Numbered from the stretch's first letter, positions 25,676-35,087 are shown. The stretch is 63,928 nucleotides of DNA from Oscillospiraceae bacterium (GCA_902781745.1 CACZKM010000005.1:1-63928); one strand, 5' to 3'. The notes: generated from the letters alone by a model not told the origin. Numbers and translations are program-made.

Positions 25676-27118
25676 TTACAGATTGAAGAACGAGGTGACC
25701 TGGGTATACAGCACCAGGACAAGGAGCAGGGGGATCAGGAACTTGTAGCAGATGGTGAAGAACCGCGCGCCCCGGAATTTGATTCCGCCGGCCTCGCACT
25801 CCTCCTTGACCAGGTTGGGAAGCCCCCAGCCCAGCACCAGACCCATCAGCAGACCGCCCACGGGCATGAGGACGCCCTCGGTGATCATGTCGTAGAAGTC
25901 CAGCCAGCAGTCGTTCCACATGGCGAAGCCGGGGCTGTCGGGGGTGAGCCCCAGCAGCTCATAGGGGGCGGGGCAGGCGGCGCCGCCGCTGCCCAGGGCG
26001 TCCAGACACACGGGGAAGCCCAGGAAGAAGATGGCCACGATGAAGAAAAAGGCGGTCTTTTTCCGGGTGGGCTCCTTGCCCTTCTCCAGCTGCTTGTCCA
26101 CCACCCAGGCGGTGAGGACCTCCAGCAGGGCGATGGTGGAGGTGATGGCGGCGATGAAGACCAGGAAATAGAACAGGAAGCCGATGAGATTCCCGGCAAA
26201 GCCCCCCATGCCCTCCAGGAAGACCTTCTGCATGGAGGCGAAGAGGAGGACGGGGCCGCTGCCGTAGTCCACGCCGTAGGCCGAGCAGGCGGGCATGATC
26301 ATCATACCGGCCAGCAGGGCAAAAAGGGTGTCGGACAGGGGGACGATGACGGCGTTTTTCTGCAGGTCCTTCTTCTTGTCCAGATAGGAGCCGAAGGTGA
26401 TGTTGATGCCCATGGCCAGGGACAGGGAGAGGAACATCTGGCCGGAGGCGGTCTTCAGGACCTCGAAGAAGCTCTTGGGGGTGGAGAAGGGGGTCAGGTC
26501 GGGCTTGAACATGAAGGCATACCCATCCTTCGATCCGGGCTGGATGGCTACGAAGATGATGATGACCACCAGGATCACTGCCAGGGCGGGCATGACTGCC
26601 TTGCTGAACCGCTCAATGCCTCCCTGGACGCCGCCCATGACCACCACCATGGCGATGAGCAGGAAAATGCCGTAGAAGAGGATGTTGGTCTTTCCGTCAT
26701 AGAGCAGGGTGCCGAAGTAGTCCGCCCCCTGGCCGCCGAAGCCGTCCCTGCCGACAAGCTGGAGGAGGAACCCCCAGCAGTACCGCAGGACCATGCCCCC
26801 CAGGACGCAGTAGAAGCCCATGATGACGAAGGGGCAGAAGGCGGCGATGGTGCCGATGAAGCTGTATTTTTTGCCGATGGCCCGGTAGGCGCTGCCCGCG
26901 CCCAGGCCGGTCTTCCGGCCGATGGCGAATTCGCCCAGCATGAGGGCGACGCCGGTGAGGGCCACCAGGATCAGGTAAAGGACCAGGAAGGCGAAGCCGC
27001 CGCCCTTGCCCATCTTGTAGGGGAAGGCCCACAGGTTCCCCAGCCCGATGGCCGCGCCGATGGAGGCCATGAGAAAGCCGAAGTTGCTCCCCCACTGGCC
27101 GCGTTTGTTGGTTTCCAT
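25676..27118 (-). CDS. Sodium-dependent transporter (NSS/SNF family)
   Basis: A 480-residue membrane protein with about 12 helices, of the LeuT fold. The Na+-site motif of helix 1, SIGAAIGLGNLWAFPYKMG, is at residues about 20-38, and GGMVLRYCW and helix-6/8 segments follow. It should take up amino acids with Na+; the exact substrate cannot be told. The ATG at 27,118 has AAAGGAG 9 bases upstream. This fits the Na+ economy suggested by hppA. Confidence 0.88.
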   Translation of the reverse strand: METNKRGQWGSNFGFLMASIGAAIGLGNLWAFPYKMGKGGGFAFLVLYLILVALTGVALMLGEFAIGRKTGLGAGSAYRAIGKKYSFIGTIAAFCPFVIMGFYCVLGGMVLRYCWGFLLQLVGRDGFGGQGADYFGTLLYDGKTNILFYGIFLLIAMVVVMGGVQGGIERFSKAVMPALAVILVVIIIFVAIQPGSKDGYAFMFKPDLTPFSTPKSFFEVLKTASGQMFLSLSLAMGINITFGSYLDKKKDLQKNAVIVPLSDTLFALLAGMMIMPACSAYGVDYGSGPVLLFASMQKVFLEGMGGFAGNLIGFLFYFLVFIAAITSTIALLEVLTAWVVDKQLEKGKEPTRKKTAFFFIVAIFFLGFPVCLDALGSGGAACPAPYELLGLTPDSPGFAMWNDCWLDFYDMITEGVLMPVGGLLMGLVLGWGLPNLVKEECEAGGIKFRGARFFTICYKFLIPLLLVLVLYTQVTSFFNL

Positions 27119-27254
27119 TCTCAAACTCTCCTTTGCTCTGGCGAGCATAACAATAAAAATGACCGGAACAAAAGGGATGCTTCAGGACTCCCGGTCCGGT
27201 ATGCTGACCATACTACAATAGAATCTATAAAAAATCAAGACGGGAGGGAATGTT

Positions 27255-27992
27255 TTGTCGAATTATCGTCTGACCCTTTGCTACGACGGCACCCGCTGGA
27301 AGGGGTGGCAGAAGCAGGGCAACACGGAGCACACCATCCAGGGGAAGCTGGAGACCCTCCTCTCCCGGCTTCTGGACCAGCCGGTGGAGGTGGCGGGCTC
27401 CGGCCGCACCGACGCCGGGACCCACGCCGCCATGCAGGTGGCCTCCTTCCGGGCGAAGACGAAGCTGTCCCCGGAGGAGATCCTCTCCGGCCTGCGGCAG
27501 TACCTCCCGGCGGACATCGGGGCCCTCTCCCTGGAGGAGGCCCCGCCCCGGTTCCATGCCCGGCTCTCCTGTGTGGGGAAGACCTATGTCTACCGCATCT
27601 GGAACAGCCCGGTCCCCAACGTGTTCGAGCGGAACTATCTGTATTTTCTTGACGAGCCCCTGGACCTGTCCGCCATGGGCCGGGCGGCGGCGGCGCTCAC
27701 CGGCACCCACGATTACCGGGCCTTCTGTTCCCTGAAACGGTATAAAAAATCCACCGTCCGCACGGTGGAAGAAGTTCGGATCGAAGCATTGGGCCCCGAG
27801 CTCCGCCTGACCTTTTCGGGAGACGGCTTTCTCTACCACATGGTCCGTATCCTCACCGGGACTCTCCTGGCGGTGGGGAGAGGAGAGCTGAAACCGGAGG
27901 ACATGGCGGACATCCTTGCCTCCCGGGACCGGACGCGGGCCGGGGAGACCGTCCCGGCCTGCGGGCTGTGTCTGACAGAGGTGCGATATTAA
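27255..27992 (+). CDS. truA: tRNA pseudouridine synthase A
   Basis: A 245-residue enzyme that makes pseudouridine at positions 38-40 of tRNA anticodon arms. The catalytic aspartate is in GSGRTDAGTHA (about residue 52), with YRIWNSP and FLYHMVRILTGTLLAVGRG as further family segments. The start is TTG at 27,255: GGGAGGG lies 6 bases upstream, and the ATG nearby is in another frame. Confidence 0.93.
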   Translation: MSNYRLTLCYDGTRWKGWQKQGNTEHTIQGKLETLLSRLLDQPVEVAGSGRTDAGTHAAMQVASFRAKTKLSPEEILSGLRQYLPADIGALSLEEAPPRFHARLSCVGKTYVYRIWNSPVPNVFERNYLYFLDEPLDLSAMGRAAAALTGTHDYRAFCSLKRYKKSTVRTVEEVRIEALGPELRLTFSGDGFLYHMVRILTGTLLAVGRGELKPEDMADILASRDRTRAGETVPACGLCLTEVRY

Positions 27993-28016
27993 ATAAGGCC
28001 CTTTGCGGGCAAAGGT

Positions 28017-28051
28017 ATCCCGCGGCCGAAGCAGCACTTTGGCCGCGGGAT
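28017..28051. terminator. Strong hairpin between truA and the EamA gene
   Basis: ATCCCGCGGCC pairs with GGCCGCGGGAT; there is no T-run on either side, so it is a weak terminator or end-protecting structure for convergent transcripts. Confidence 0.5.
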
Positions 28052-28057
28052 CGTCTG

Positions 28058-28978
28058 TCATTCCGGCAGAGAATGCGGCGCGTCGTCCTTCATCATGGTC
28101 TCCGCCGCCACGCACCCCAGCAGGATAGCCGCCCCCAGCAGCCCCAGGGCCGACAGGCGCTCCCCCAGGATCAGCCAGGAGAAGAGGGCGGTCATCACCG
28201 GGCAGATGCACTGGAGCAGGGCCACCATGCGGGCGGAGAGGGGGCCCAGGGCGGCGTTTTGCAGCAGATACCCTGCCACCGTGCAGGCCAGGGCCAGATA
28301 GACGATGATGGCCCAGTGCTTCCCCGTGGCTTCTTCCAGATGGATGCCCTTCTCCACCACCAGGGCGCAGACCAGGGCCATGGCCACCGACGCCGCCGTC
28401 TGCACCGCCGTCAGGGTGATGGGGTCCACCCGCTCCAGGGCCTTCTCCCCGAAGAGGAGGGAGCCGGACAGGAGAAGGGCGGTGACCAGGGCCAGGACCT
28501 CCCCGAGGCCGAAGCCGGACAGCCCGCCCAATCCGCACAGCAGGTACAGCCCCGCCACCGCCAGGACCAGGACGGGGAGATGCTTTTTTCCGAATCTGTG
28601 GCGGAACACCGCCCAGGCCAGCAGGGGGGTCATCACTGTGGACAGGGACCGGAGAAAGGCCACCGCTGTGGCGGCGGTGAGGACCAGGGCGATGTTTCCC
28701 ACCACGTAAGCCCCGCCGATGCACAGGCTGGGAGCCAGCCAATCCCGCCAGGAGCAGGCCCGCAGGCCCCGGAGGATCCGACGGCCGAAAACCGCCAGGA
28801 GAAAGACCAGGGCGATGCCGTACCGGGCGGAGAGCAGGGAGTAGACCGGCAGGACCTCATAGGCGGCCTTGGAGATGGGGTCACCGAAGCCGTAGAGGGT
28901 GTTTTGCAGCAGGATATATAATATGGGCATCCAGCGCAGACTGGACCCGACCTTGATGGGGGCGGAAGAAGGGGACAT
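28058..28978 (-). CDS. EamA/DMT family transporter
   Basis: A 306-residue membrane protein with about ten helices in two EamA repeats (residues about 15-140 and 160-290; PITLTAVQTAASVAMALVC starts a second-repeat helix). These proteins export or import small metabolites such as amino acids; the substrate is unknown. The ATG at 28,978 with GAGG nine bases upstream was preferred to a GTG five codons earlier. Confidence 0.82.
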   Translation of the reverse strand: MSPSSAPIKVGSSLRWMPILYILLQNTLYGFGDPISKAAYEVLPVYSLLSARYGIALVFLLAVFGRRILRGLRACSWRDWLAPSLCIGGAYVVGNIALVLTAATAVAFLRSLSTVMTPLLAWAVFRHRFGKKHLPVLVLAVAGLYLLCGLGGLSGFGLGEVLALVTALLLSGSLLFGEKALERVDPITLTAVQTAASVAMALVCALVVEKGIHLEEATGKHWAIIVYLALACTVAGYLLQNAALGPLSARMVALLQCICPVMTALFSWLILGERLSALGLLGAAILLGCVAAETMMKDDAPHSLPE

Positions 28979-29028
28979 GGCGATCAGCCTCACAGTAGAG
29001 ATGGCGTATTGAAAATCATGCTATTCAC

Positions 29029-29179
29029 CAATCAAACTATTTTGATTGCCATGGGCTTTGCCCATGGCGGCCACACATTTTGTGTGGCCGGTGAAGCCGT
29101 GTAATACCTGACGCTGCAAACCAAAGGTTTGCAGCCCACGGCGTTCCAACCTGGCCGATAAAAATAAATATTTTTATCG
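29029..29179 (-). repeat. Multi-hairpin repeat, copy 2 (inverted)
   Basis: Read leftward from about 29,142: outer GCCGT/ACGGC pairing around CTGCAAA/TTTGCAG, then CGGCCACAC/GTGTGGCCG, then CCATGGGC/GCCCATGG, then CAATCAAA/TTTGATTG (29,029-29,048). It matches copy 1 (6-127) hairpin by hairpin, with paired changes in stems. An additional AT-rich stem, CGATAAAAAT/ATTTTTATCG, lies at 29,156-29,179. Confidence 0.7.
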
Positions 29180-29221
29180 GGAATCAGTATTATAGCGAAA
29201 ACACAGCGAGATAGCAAGAGA

Positions 29222-29257
29222 AGAAAAAGCCGGACGCCGCAGAAAAACGCGGCGTCC
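29222..29257 (-). terminator. Terminator of the nfeD-SPFH operon
   Basis: Leftward: CCGGACGCCGC pairs with GCGGCGTCCGG, followed by CTTTTTC. Confidence 0.88.
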
Positions 29258-29280
29258 GGTGCGGTGTTTTTGTATGGGTT

Positions 29281-30225
29281 TCAGTTCTGGGCGGGAGGCG
29301 TCGGGACGGGAGGCTTGGCGGCGCTCACGTCGGGCTTTTTGACGGTCTCCACCACGCCCTCAGCCAGACCGGCCAGGCCCTGGATCTCCGAGGGGATGAT
29401 GATCTTGGTTGCCTTGCCGTTGGCGGCGGACTGGAAGGCCTCCAGGGCCTTCAGCCGGATGACGGGATCGGAGGGGTTGGCCTCATTCAAAAGCTTCAGA
29501 GAGTCGGCCATGGCCTGGTTGACCTTGAGGATGGCCTCGGCCTCGGCCTCGGCGGCCAGGATCCGGGCGGTCTTTTCCGCGTCAGCCCGGAGGATCCGGG
29601 ACTCCTTCTCGCCTTCCGCCACCAGGATCTGGCTCTGCTTCTGGCCCTCGGCCTGGAGGATCTGCTCCCGGCGCTCCCGCTCGGCCCGCATCTGCTTCTC
29701 CATGGCGTTCTGGATGTCCTTGGGGGGCAGGATGTTCTTCAGCTCCACCCGGTTGACCTTGATGCCCCAGGGGTCCGTGGCCTCGTCCAGGATGCTCCGC
29801 ATCCGGGCGTTGATGATGTCACGGGAGGTCAGGGACTGGTCCAGCTCCAGCTCGCCGATGATGTTTCGCAGGGTGGTGGCGGTGAGGTTCTCGATGGCGT
29901 TCATGGGGTTCTCCACGCCGTAGGCGAAGAGCTTGGGGTCGGTGATCTGGAAGTAGAGCACCGTGTCGATCTGCATGGTGACGTTATCCTTGGTGATCAC
30001 AGGCTGGGGCGGGAAGTCCGCCACCTGCTCCTTCAGGGAGACCACCTTCAGCACCCGGTCCACGAAGGGGAGCTTGAAGTGGAGGCCCACGCTCCACACG
30101 TCATAGAAGGCCCCCAGGCGCTCCACGACATAGGCCCGGGACTGCTGGACGATGCGGATGCACCGGGCCAGGACGATGAGGATGAGGATGATAAGGATGA
30201 GGATGGGAAGCCGGATTCCAAACAT
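29281..30225 (-). CDS. SPFH/band 7 domain protein (stomatin/QmcA-like)
   Basis: A 314-residue protein. One N-terminal membrane helix (LPILILIILILIVLARCI) is followed by the SPFH domain (residues about 25-190: QQSRAYVVERLGAFYDVW, LKVVSLKEQVADFPPQPVITKDNV) and a long charged coiled coil (about 190-260, with repeated EGEKES/RADAEKTARILAAEAEAEA). Such proteins form cage-like membrane assemblies with NfeD partners; the nfeD gene is directly upstream (15-base gap). The exact role is unknown; membrane microdomain quality control is the usual proposal. Confidence 0.9.
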   Translation of the reverse strand: MFGIRLPILILIILILIVLARCIRIVQQSRAYVVERLGAFYDVWSVGLHFKLPFVDRVLKVVSLKEQVADFPPQPVITKDNVTMQIDTVLYFQITDPKLFAYGVENPMNAIENLTATTLRNIIGELELDQSLTSRDIINARMRSILDEATDPWGIKVNRVELKNILPPKDIQNAMEKQMRAERERREQILQAEGQKQSQILVAEGEKESRILRADAEKTARILAAEAEAEAILKVNQAMADSLKLLNEANPSDPVIRLKALEAFQSAANGKATKIIIPSEIQGLAGLAEGVVETVKKPDVSAAKPPVPTPPAQN

Positions 30226-30240
30226 AGTCGATCTCCTTTC

Positions 30241-30690
30241 TCATGACAGTGAATCGTTGCGGACGCTGACCAATACCTTGACGCCCTCCACCCGGTCCAC
30301 GGTGACCAGAGCGCCTTCTTCGATGGGGCTGCCGTTCTCGGAGCGGGCGGTCCAGAGGATGCCGCCGATCTTGACCTGTCCGGAGCCCCGGATGTTGTCG
30401 ATGGCCTCCGTGACCAGACCCTCGCTGCCCAGGATGCTGTCCACGTTGGTCTTCTGGATGGTGGGCTGCCAGTGCTTTTTGGCGATGGGCCGGATGACGG
30501 CCATGGCCAGGAAAGAGACGGCGGCGAAGACGCCCACCTGGACCCAAATGCTGGTGTGAGCCATAGCGGCGAACAGGGCGGCGAGGCTGCCGGCGCAGAA
30601 CCAGATGGAGATCAGACCGGCGGTGAGGCCCTCCACACCGGCGAAGACCACCAGCAGGACCAGCCACAGCATGGGATAACTCAAACTCAA
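30241..30690 (-). CDS. NfeD family protein
   Basis: A 149-residue protein: two to three membrane helices (residues about 5-70) and a C-terminal OB-fold beta-barrel (GSEGLVTEAIDNIRGSGQVKIGGILWTARS), with no protease domain, so the short NfeD1b type that partners with SPFH proteins. The start is a TTG with AAAGGAGG nine bases upstream. The cotranscribed SPFH gene supports the assignment. Confidence 0.85.
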   Translation of the reverse strand: MSLSYPMLWLVLLVVFAGVEGLTAGLISIWFCAGSLAALFAAMAHTSIWVQVGVFAAVSFLAMAVIRPIAKKHWQPTIQKTNVDSILGSEGLVTEAIDNIRGSGQVKIGGILWTARSENGSPIEEGALVTVDRVEGVKVLVSVRNDSLS

Positions 30691-30755
30691 CAGGGGATGC
30701 CTCCTTTCGTTGCGGCGGAGGTGCCGCGGGCCTTTCTTCCTTGTGCTATGGCTGT

Positions 30756-30784
30756 ATCATACCACATTTTGAAATAGGGGGCAA
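30756..30784 (-). promoter_or_regulatory. Promoter of nfeD-SPFH
   Basis: Leftward TTGCCC (30779-30784), 17-bp spacer, TATGAT (30756-30761). The bases between here and 30,920 are GC-rich with imperfect hairpins and no gene. Confidence 0.7.
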
Positions 30785-30920
30785 CACGAAATAATCTCCC
30801 CCAGGCCCGTTTTTTGCCGGGGAAAAAGGGTGGGGATTCTCCGGACGGCCCGGAGGTCCGCCGGGCTTCGTTTTTCTTCGACGGGCGGGGTCTGCCCGGG
30901 GATTTTCTCCCCCCGGACCC

Positions 30921-30949
30921 TTGCAAGAAGTGGAAAGCTCTGGTATACT
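30921..30949 (+). promoter_or_regulatory. Promoter of the AI-2E exporter operon
   Basis: TTGCAA (30921-30926), 17-bp spacer, TATACT (30944-30949). Confidence 0.75.
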
Positions 30950-31004
30950 GAACGTACCTTGGAGAGATATATGAACCCGATGGCTGACGGGAGGAGGGAG
31001 CGCC

Positions 31005-32330
31005 ATGCAGCCGAGAAACAAGCGGATCCTGTACTACGGCGGCGTGATCCTGGTGGGGATCGTCATTGTCTTCCTGGTGATCCAGGCGATGCTCCACATC
31101 GGAGACATCGGAAAAGCCCTGGGCGGGGTGGCGGACTCTCTGCGGGCCATCGTGGTGGGCTGCGTCATGGCCTATCTGCTCTATCCCCTGGCCCGGTTTG
31201 CCGAGCAGTTCCTGCTCTACCACAACGTGAAGAAAAAACCGGCCCGGACCCTGTCTACCCTGTTCGCTCTGCTGATCCTCCTGATCCTGCTGGTGGCCTT
31301 CGCCTACTTTATCATCCCCCAGCTGGTGGTCAGCCTGCCCCCCCTGGTCCAGAGCCTGCCCGGCATGATCGAGAGCTTTTCCGATCAGCTCACCGGCTTC
31401 CTGGCCGACCACGGGGTATCCACCGATTTCATTACCGATCTGTTCCAGCGGATCGAGAACTTTTTCCGAAGCTGGCTCCAGGACGACCCCCTGGCCACCC
31501 TGGCTGAGCTGCTCGGCCGGGTGCGGAACGCCGCCCAGAGCGTGCTGAACTTCATCATCGGCATCATCGTCATGGTCTATGTGCTCCTGGGCCGGGACCA
31601 GTTCGTGGGCCAGGGGAAGAAGATCCTCTACGCCATGATCAAGCGCCGCGCCACCTGCGACGCCATCCTCCGGCACCTGCGGAACATCAACAAGATCTTC
31701 AGCGGCTTTGTCTCCGGCAAGCTCATGGACTCCCTGATCATCGGCATCATCTGCGGGGTGGTCCTGTCTATCCTGCGGATGCCCTATACCCCCCTCATCA
31801 GCGTCATTGTGGGGGTGACCAACATCATCCCGGTCTTCGGGCCCTTCTTCGGGGCCATCCCCAGCGCCCTGCTGCTGCTGCTCACCGACCCGGGGAAGTG
31901 CCTGATCTTCCTGGTCTTCATCGTCATCCTCCAGCAGGTGGACGGCAACATCATCGGCCCCAAGATCCTGGGGGACTCCACGGGCCTTTCCGCCTTCTGG
32001 GTCCTCTTCGCCCTGCTTCTCTTCAACCACATCATGGGCTTCTGGGGGATGCTCCTGGGCGTGCCCCTCTTCGCCTCCTTTTATTATCTCTTCCGGGAGT
32101 TTATCAATTCCCGTCTGAAGAAAAAGGATCTGCCCGTCGCCTCGGAGGAATACGTGGACATTGTGGGCATCGGTCCCGCAGGGGTGGTGACCTACGCCGA
32201 CCCCCAGCGCATCCAGTTCCCCGCCCTGATCAAGGGAGAGAACAGCCTCCTGTCCCGCCTGCGCCGCAAAAAGGCCGGGGCAGGGGAGGCGCCCCCTTCC
32301 GAAGAGCCCACGGATCCTCCGGCAGAGTGA
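31005..32330 (+). CDS. AI-2E family transporter (UPF0118)
   Basis: A 441-residue membrane protein. Hydrophobic segments at about 8-30, 45-65 and 78-105 precede a soluble helical loop, followed by the conserved C-terminal membrane part (SGFVSGKLMDSLIIGIICGVVLSILRMPYTPLISVIVGVTNIIPVFGPFFGAIP), the family signature. Members export autoinducer-2 or act as Na+/H+ antiporters; the substrate is not certain. The tail is polar and GC-rich. GGGAGGAGGG precedes the ATG. Confidence 0.88.
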   Translation: MQPRNKRILYYGGVILVGIVIVFLVIQAMLHIGDIGKALGGVADSLRAIVVGCVMAYLLYPLARFAEQFLLYHNVKKKPARTLSTLFALLILLILLVAFAYFIIPQLVVSLPPLVQSLPGMIESFSDQLTGFLADHGVSTDFITDLFQRIENFFRSWLQDDPLATLAELLGRVRNAAQSVLNFIIGIIVMVYVLLGRDQFVGQGKKILYAMIKRRATCDAILRHLRNINKIFSGFVSGKLMDSLIIGIICGVVLSILRMPYTPLISVIVGVTNIIPVFGPFFGAIPSALLLLLTDPGKCLIFLVFIVILQQVDGNIIGPKILGDSTGLSAFWVLFALLLFNHIMGFWGMLLGVPLFASFYYLFREFINSRLKKKDLPVASEEYVDIVGIGPAGVVTYADPQRIQFPALIKGENSLLSRLRRKKAGAGEAPPSEEPTDPPAE

Positions 32331-32341
32331 GGTGAGGCCCC

Positions 32342-32893
32342 TTGCGTGATCGAAAAGCCTTCCGCGTCGCCTTCTGCGGCGTGATGGCGGGGGCTATGGC
32401 GGCGCTGATGCTTGTCGGCACCCTCATCCCCCTGTCCACCTATATCGCCCCCATGCTGGCCGGCGCTCTGGCGGTGCCGGTGGTGTGGGAGCTGGGGGCG
32501 GGCAGCGGCTGGCTCCTGTACGCCGCCGTCTCCCTGCTGAGCCTGTTCCTGGCCCCGGACAAGGAGGCCGCCCTGCTCTATGTCCTGCTGCTGGGCTGGT
32601 ATCCCGTCCTGCGGCCCAAGCTCCAGCACATCACCCGGCGGCCCCTGCGCCTTGCCGCCAAGCTGGTCCTCTTCAACGCCGCCATCTGCGCGGTATACGC
32701 CCTGCTTCTTTTCGTCTTCGTCTCCCCGGACCTCCAGACCGAGGCGGAGACCTGGACCGGGCCCCTTCTGGCCGGGATGCTGGTCCTGGGAAATGGCACC
32801 TTCCTGCTCTATGACCAGGTCCTCGCCCGGCTGACGGACCGCTATGTCACCAAGCTCCGGCCCAAGTTGTTTTCCCATCCCCACGGAATCTGA
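32342..32893 (+). CDS. Small integral membrane protein, possibly ECF S-component-like
   Basis: A 183-residue protein with about five or six hydrophobic helices (from RVAFCGVMAGAMAALMLVGTLIP). The small-residue-rich first helix (AGAMA) resembles the A-x-x-x-A motif of ECF substrate-binding subunits, but the match is weak and no ECF ATPase is nearby. The start is a TTG at 32,342 after GAGGTGAGG. It lies between the AI-2E exporter and the lysozyme gene in a tight same-strand run, probably one operon. Confidence 0.65.
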   Translation: MRDRKAFRVAFCGVMAGAMAALMLVGTLIPLSTYIAPMLAGALAVPVVWELGAGSGWLLYAAVSLLSLFLAPDKEAALLYVLLLGWYPVLRPKLQHITRRPLRLAAKLVLFNAAICAVYALLLFVFVSPDLQTEAETWTGPLLAGMLVLGNGTFLLYDQVLARLTDRYVTKLRPKLFSHPHGI

Positions 32894-32905
32894 GGTACCC
32901 GATTT

Positions 32906-34417
32906 ATGAAACAGAGATGGATCTCCCTGCTCCTGCTGCTGGCCCTGGCCCTGTCCCTGGTGATCCCGGCCCGGGCGGCGGAGAGCGTTCCCTTTACCGA
33001 CCTGCCTTCCTCCCACTGGGCCTATTCCTGCGTCAAGGACCTCTACGAGGCCGGCGTGGTGTCCGGCACCAGCCAGACCACCTTCGACCCCCGGGGGACC
33101 GTTACCCTGGGCCAGGCCCTGAAGCTCATCCTTCTGGCCGCCGGCTACGAGGAGCAGGCCCCCACCACCACCCACTGGGCCAGCGGCTACTTCCACCTGG
33201 CCAGCCAGCGGGGCCTGCTGGGCTCCGCCGCCTCCCTGACTCTGGATCAGAGCATCAGCCGCCTGCAGATCGCCCAGATCGCCGCCAAGGCCCTGGGCTG
33301 CCAGCGGACCAACCACAGCCGCTCGCCCTTTTCCGACACCATGGACCTCTCGGTGCTGGCCCTTTATGACCACGGGATTTTCCTGGGGGTCCAGGAGGGG
33401 GACGGCCTGGTGTTCAAGCCCAAGGCCCCCATCAGCCGGGCGGAGATCAGCGCCGTGATCTGGCGGATGCTGGAGTGGAAAAAGGCCCAGGCGCCTGAGC
33501 AGCCCGCCGAGGAGACGCCGGCGGAGGAGAAACCCGTGGAGGAGACGCCCAGCCAGGAGCCCCCTGCCCAGGAGACCCCGGCTGACCAGACCCCGGAGAA
33601 TCCCGGCGGTCAGACCACGGAGGACCCTGCGGTGGTCCAGCCCGTCACGCCCCAGGAGCCCACGGAGACCAAGACTCCCGACGGCTACTTCAAGTGGAAC
33701 GGGAAGACCATCCCGATCTGGAACGATATCGAGAAGAACCCCTACAACTCCGCGGCCTTCTCCTACAACGAGAACGGCTTCCTGGTCTATGACGACGCAA
33801 ACTACACCTGCCGCATCGGTATCGACGTGTCCAAATACCAGGGGAACATCGACTGGGCCGCGGTGAAGAACGCCGGGGTGGACTTTGCCATCCTCCGCCT
33901 GGGCTACCGGGGCTACGGCACCGGCAAGCTGGTGATGGACACCACCTTCTACCAGAACCTCCAGGGCTGTCTGGACAACGACATCGAGGTGGGGGTCTAC
34001 TTCTTCTCCCAGGCCCTCAACTATGAGGAGGGGGCGGAGGAGGCCGTCTACACCATGAACGCCCTGGCCAACTACAACGTCACCTACCCCCTGATCTTCG
34101 ACTGGGAGCCCTATGCCGACAGCGTGGGAGCCCGGACCAAGGGCATCACCGACGCCCAGCTCACCCAGGCCACCCTGGGCTTCCTGGAGACCGTGGGGAA
34201 GGCCGGCTGGACCGGGATGCTCTACCAGAACCCCACCTACTACTACCTCCACCTGGATATGTCCAAATTCGCGGGATACCCCATGTGGCTGGCCCACTAT
34301 GTGTCCATGACCAACTTCTACTATAAGTACGACATCTGGCAGTATTCCTGCACCGGCAAGGTGCCCGGCATTTCCGGGGATGTGGACCTGAACATCCACC
34401 TGATCCCCAAAAACTGA
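32906..34417 (+). CDS. Secreted SLH-domain GH25 lysozyme
   Basis: A 503-residue exported cell-wall hydrolase. A signal peptide (residues 1-24, ending PARA/A) is followed by three SLH-like repeats (about 28-190: FTDLPSSHWAYSCVKDLYEAGVVSG, and FSDTMDLSVLALYDHGIFLG). A linker of Pro/Glu/Thr repeats (195-255) follows. The C-terminal GH25 domain begins at GIDVSKYQGNIDW (about residue 308), with the catalytic acid pair visible in GIDVSKYQ and FDWEPY. It should cleave the muramyl bond of peptidoglycan while held at the cell surface. Confidence 0.9.
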   Translation: MKQRWISLLLLLALALSLVIPARAAESVPFTDLPSSHWAYSCVKDLYEAGVVSGTSQTTFDPRGTVTLGQALKLILLAAGYEEQAPTTTHWASGYFHLASQRGLLGSAASLTLDQSISRLQIAQIAAKALGCQRTNHSRSPFSDTMDLSVLALYDHGIFLGVQEGDGLVFKPKAPISRAEISAVIWRMLEWKKAQAPEQPAEETPAEEKPVEETPSQEPPAQETPADQTPENPGGQTTEDPAVVQPVTPQEPTETKTPDGYFKWNGKTIPIWNDIEKNPYNSAAFSYNENGFLVYDDANYTCRIGIDVSKYQGNIDWAAVKNAGVDFAILRLGYRGYGTGKLVMDTTFYQNLQGCLDNDIEVGVYFFSQALNYEEGAEEAVYTMNALANYNVTYPLIFDWEPYADSVGARTKGITDAQLTQATLGFLETVGKAGWTGMLYQNPTYYYLHLDMSKFAGYPMWLAHYVSMTNFYYKYDIWQYSCTGKVPGISGDVDLNIHLIPKN

Positions 34418-34419
34418 CG

Positions 34420-34457
34420 AAAAATCCCCCGCTCATACGCTGAGCGGGGGATTTTTT
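34420..34457. terminator. Bidirectional terminator
   Basis: AAAAATCCCCCGCTCA pairs perfectly with TGAGCGGGGGATTTTT around a 5-base loop, between the lysozyme and ferritin genes. Confidence 0.92.
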
Positions 34458-34471
34458 CAGGTGAAAGAGAA

Positions 34472-34984
34472 TTACAGGGTCAGAGAGGGGGCGGAATAGG
34501 TCCGGCCGCCCAGCTCGGCGTCCAGAGCGTACAGGCTCTTGGGGTCGGAGCCGAAGAGGTCGAAGCGGCCCAGGATATCATTGGCGTTCTTCTCCTCCTC
34601 GCCCTGCTCCTTGACGAACCAGTCCAGGAACTGGAGGGTCCGGTAGTCGTGGGTCTCCAGGGCGGCGGCGTAGATGTTGTTGATGAGGGAGGTCACATAC
34701 TCCTCGTGCTCCAGGGCGGCGGCCAGGGGATCCCGGAAGGTCTTGAACGCCTTGTCGGGGGCGTCGATGGCGGCCAGCTTGGGGGCCTCGCCGTTGTTCT
34801 GGAGGTATTCCAGGAAGAGCATGGCATGGTCTCTCTCCTCCTGGGCCTGGATCTTGTACCAGTTGCCGAAGCCGTCCAGGTTGTTGGCATAGTAATAATT
34901 GGACATATCCAGATACAGATAAGCGGAATAGAGTTCCTTGTTGATCTGGTTTTCCAGTAGATCGGCGACCTTTTTGTTCAGCAT
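34472..34984 (-). CDS. Ferritin (non-haem, FtnA type)
   Basis: A 170-residue four-helix iron-storage protein, the usual length. Ferroxidase ligands are visible: Glu17 (NKELYSAYLY), Glu50 and His53 (QAQEERDHAMLF), and a glutamate near 94 (EHEEYVTSLI); the EQGEEEK segment near 127-131 completes the centre. It stores Fe(III) in a 24-subunit shell and limits oxidative damage. It has its own sigma-A promoter; no clear Fur or PerR box is seen. Confidence 0.93.
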   Translation of the reverse strand: MLNKKVADLLENQINKELYSAYLYLDMSNYYYANNLDGFGNWYKIQAQEERDHAMLFLEYLQNNGEAPKLAAIDAPDKAFKTFRDPLAAALEHEEYVTSLINNIYAAALETHDYRTLQFLDWFVKEQGEEEKNANDILGRFDLFGSDPKSLYALDAELGGRTYSAPSLTL

Positions 34985-35049
34985 AGGAAAAACCGTCCTT
35001 TCATTGGTGATATTCAGGTCCGCGTCCAGCGCGGTATCTTACGCCGTTC

Positions 35050-35078
35050 ATCCTACCACACCCGGAAAAGAAAGTCAA
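35050..35078 (-). promoter_or_regulatory. Promoter of ferritin
   Basis: Leftward TTGACT (35073-35078), 17-bp spacer, TAGGAT (35050-35055). Confidence 0.7.
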
Positions 35079-35087
35079 TTCCACGCC

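Noticed and set aside
32192-34399. Long leftward frame antisense to the lysozyme gene
   Set aside because: Low-complexity antisense translation; SLH and GH25 domains are on the plus strand.
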